A stretch of 6,058 nt of DNA, from NCBI GenBank assembly GCA_013813615.1, contig JACCRJ010000381.1, forward strand, positions 1 to 6,058, written 5' to 3'. This stretch comes from Lautropia sp. (GTDB lineage: Bacteria; Pseudomonadota; Gammaproteobacteria; Burkholderiales; Burkholderiaceae_E). This document shows, piece after piece, positions 5,425-6,058 of the stretch. The notes below the pieces were generated by a model, which had not been told where the DNA came from, did not search any database, and saw nothing but the letters and a program-made list of their open reading frames with translations. Position 1 is the stretch's first letter. Every line of letters begins with the position of its first letter. The position numbers and the translations under genes were made by a program.

Positions 5425-6058
5425 ATGAGACCGATTTATTGCAAGGCGGCGGGGCTGGCCCTGGCCGCGTCGTTGTGCGCCCCGGCGCAGGCCCAGACCG
5501 AAATCCAGTGGTGGCACGCCATGTCAGCCGCCCTCGGCGACTGGGTCAACGACCTGGCGAAGGGATTCAACGAGAGCCAGAGCGAATACAAGATCGTGCC
5601 GACCTTCAAGGGCAGCTACGACGAGTCGATGACGGCGGCCATCGCGGCTTTCCGGGCGGGCAACGCGCCGCATCTGCTGCAGGTCTTCGAGGTCGGTACC
5701 GCCACGATGATGGCATCGCGCAAGGCGATCGTGCCGGTCGCCCAGGTCATGAAGGAAGCCGGCCTGAAGTTCGACCCGAGCCGCTACGTGCCGGCGGTCG
5801 CCGGCTACTACACGGCCTCCGACGGCCAGATGCTGAGCTTCCCGTTCAACAGCTCGACGACTGTCTTTCACTACAACAAGGACGCATTCAAGGCAGCGGG
5901 ACTCGACCCCGAGAAGCCGCCCAAGACCTGGCCGGAAGTCGTCTCGGCCGCCGCCAAGCTCAAGGCGTCCGGCCACAAGTGCCCGATGACCAGCAGCTGG
6001 ATCAGCTGGACGCAGCTGGAGAGCTTCTCCACCTGGCACAACGTCGAGTTCTCCACGC
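5425..6058 (+). CDS. ugpB: sn-glycerol-3-phosphate ABC transporter periplasmic binding protein UgpB, 3' end cut by window edge
   Basis: UgpB captures sn-glycerol-3-phosphate and glycerophosphodiesters in the periplasm for the UgpAEC importer, supplying phosphate and glycerol. The first 211 codons are in the window, about half the usual length. A signal peptide spans 1-23 (AQA before QTEI). The sequence follows E. coli UgpB closely as I recall it (WWHAM, YKIVPTFKG, AAFRAGNAP, EVGTATMMAS, FNSST, YNKDAFKAAGLDPE, PPKTW). Ligand residues reported for E. coli UgpB are conserved in mature numbering: Tyr42 (Tyr65 here), Glu66 (Glu89), Ser121 (Ser144), Trp169 (Trp192) and Trp172 (Trp195). The start is fixed by an AGGAG Shine-Dalgarno. 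The gene is divergent from the antiporter; ugpA, ugpE and ugpC are expected beyond the right edge. A possible Pho box lies upstream. Confidence 0.95.
   Translation, partial: MRPIYCKAAGLALAASLCAPAQAQTEIQWWHAMSAALGDWVNDLAKGFNESQSEYKIVPTFKGSYDESMTAAIAAFRAGNAPHLLQVFEVGTATMMASRKAIVPVAQVMKEAGLKFDPSRYVPAVAGYYTASDGQMLSFPFNSSTTVFHYNKDAFKAAGLDPEKPPKTWPEVVSAAAKLKASGHKCPMTSSWISWTQLESFSTWHNVEFST

Noticed and set aside
5524..6039. A 171-codon minus-strand open frame at the right edge
   Set aside because: It is antisense to ugpB, whose signal peptide, Shine-Dalgarno and ligand-binding residues are all in place.

Overview
The window (about 6.06 kb, GC-rich) looks like chromosomal DNA of a betaproteobacterium, probably of the Burkholderiales/Rhodocyclales type. 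The grounds are the high GC, the style of the transport genes, the queC-queE-queD order and a QueE with a CX14CX2C radical-SAM loop of the Burkholderia type. This assignment comes from reading protein similarity by eye, not from a search. I found no tRNA, rRNA, CRISPR array or insertion sequence.

Layout. Five complete genes and one partial gene lie on the minus strand; one partial gene lies on the plus strand. From right to left on the minus strand: (i) 5185-3698, a 12-or-so-helix membrane protein of the ion-transporter superfamily (CitMHS_2/NhaD-like, usually named 'sodium:proton antiporter'), followed by a GC-rich hairpin; (ii) 3474-1749, a tightly coupled queC-queE-queD operon with ATGA overlaps at both junctions, which makes preQ0, the precursor of queuosine and other 7-deazapurines; (iii) 1522 to the left edge, a TRAP transporter pair, dctP (periplasmic solute-binding protein) then dctQ (small permease, cut by the window edge). 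The large permease dctM would be expected just outside. On the plus strand, from 5425 to the right edge, is the first 211 codons of ugpB, the glycerol-3-phosphate/glycerophosphodiester binding protein of the Ugp ABC importer. It is divergent from the antiporter gene.

How the genes fit together. Only queCED forms one pathway within the window: QueD makes 6-carboxytetrahydropterin, QueE turns it into 7-carboxy-7-deazaguanine, and QueC turns that into preQ0. The flanking genes are separate uptake or ion-exchange functions. The que block is visibly less GC-rich than its neighbours.

Most of the window is ordinary. The points that merit a second look are: the QueD, which lacks both the catalytic cysteine (Ser26) and the pterin-anchoring glutamate (Gly110) while keeping its zinc histidines; a near-perfect 12-bp-arm inverted repeat overlapping a consensus -35 box in the antiporter/ugpB intergenic region; a possible Pho box and -10 before ugpB; a perfect 8-bp-arm palindrome at the dctP promoter position; and short CCTCAAGG-type repeats in the queC leader. 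No gene-free stretch exceeds 300 bases; the three intergenic regions are 226, 223 and 239 bases long.
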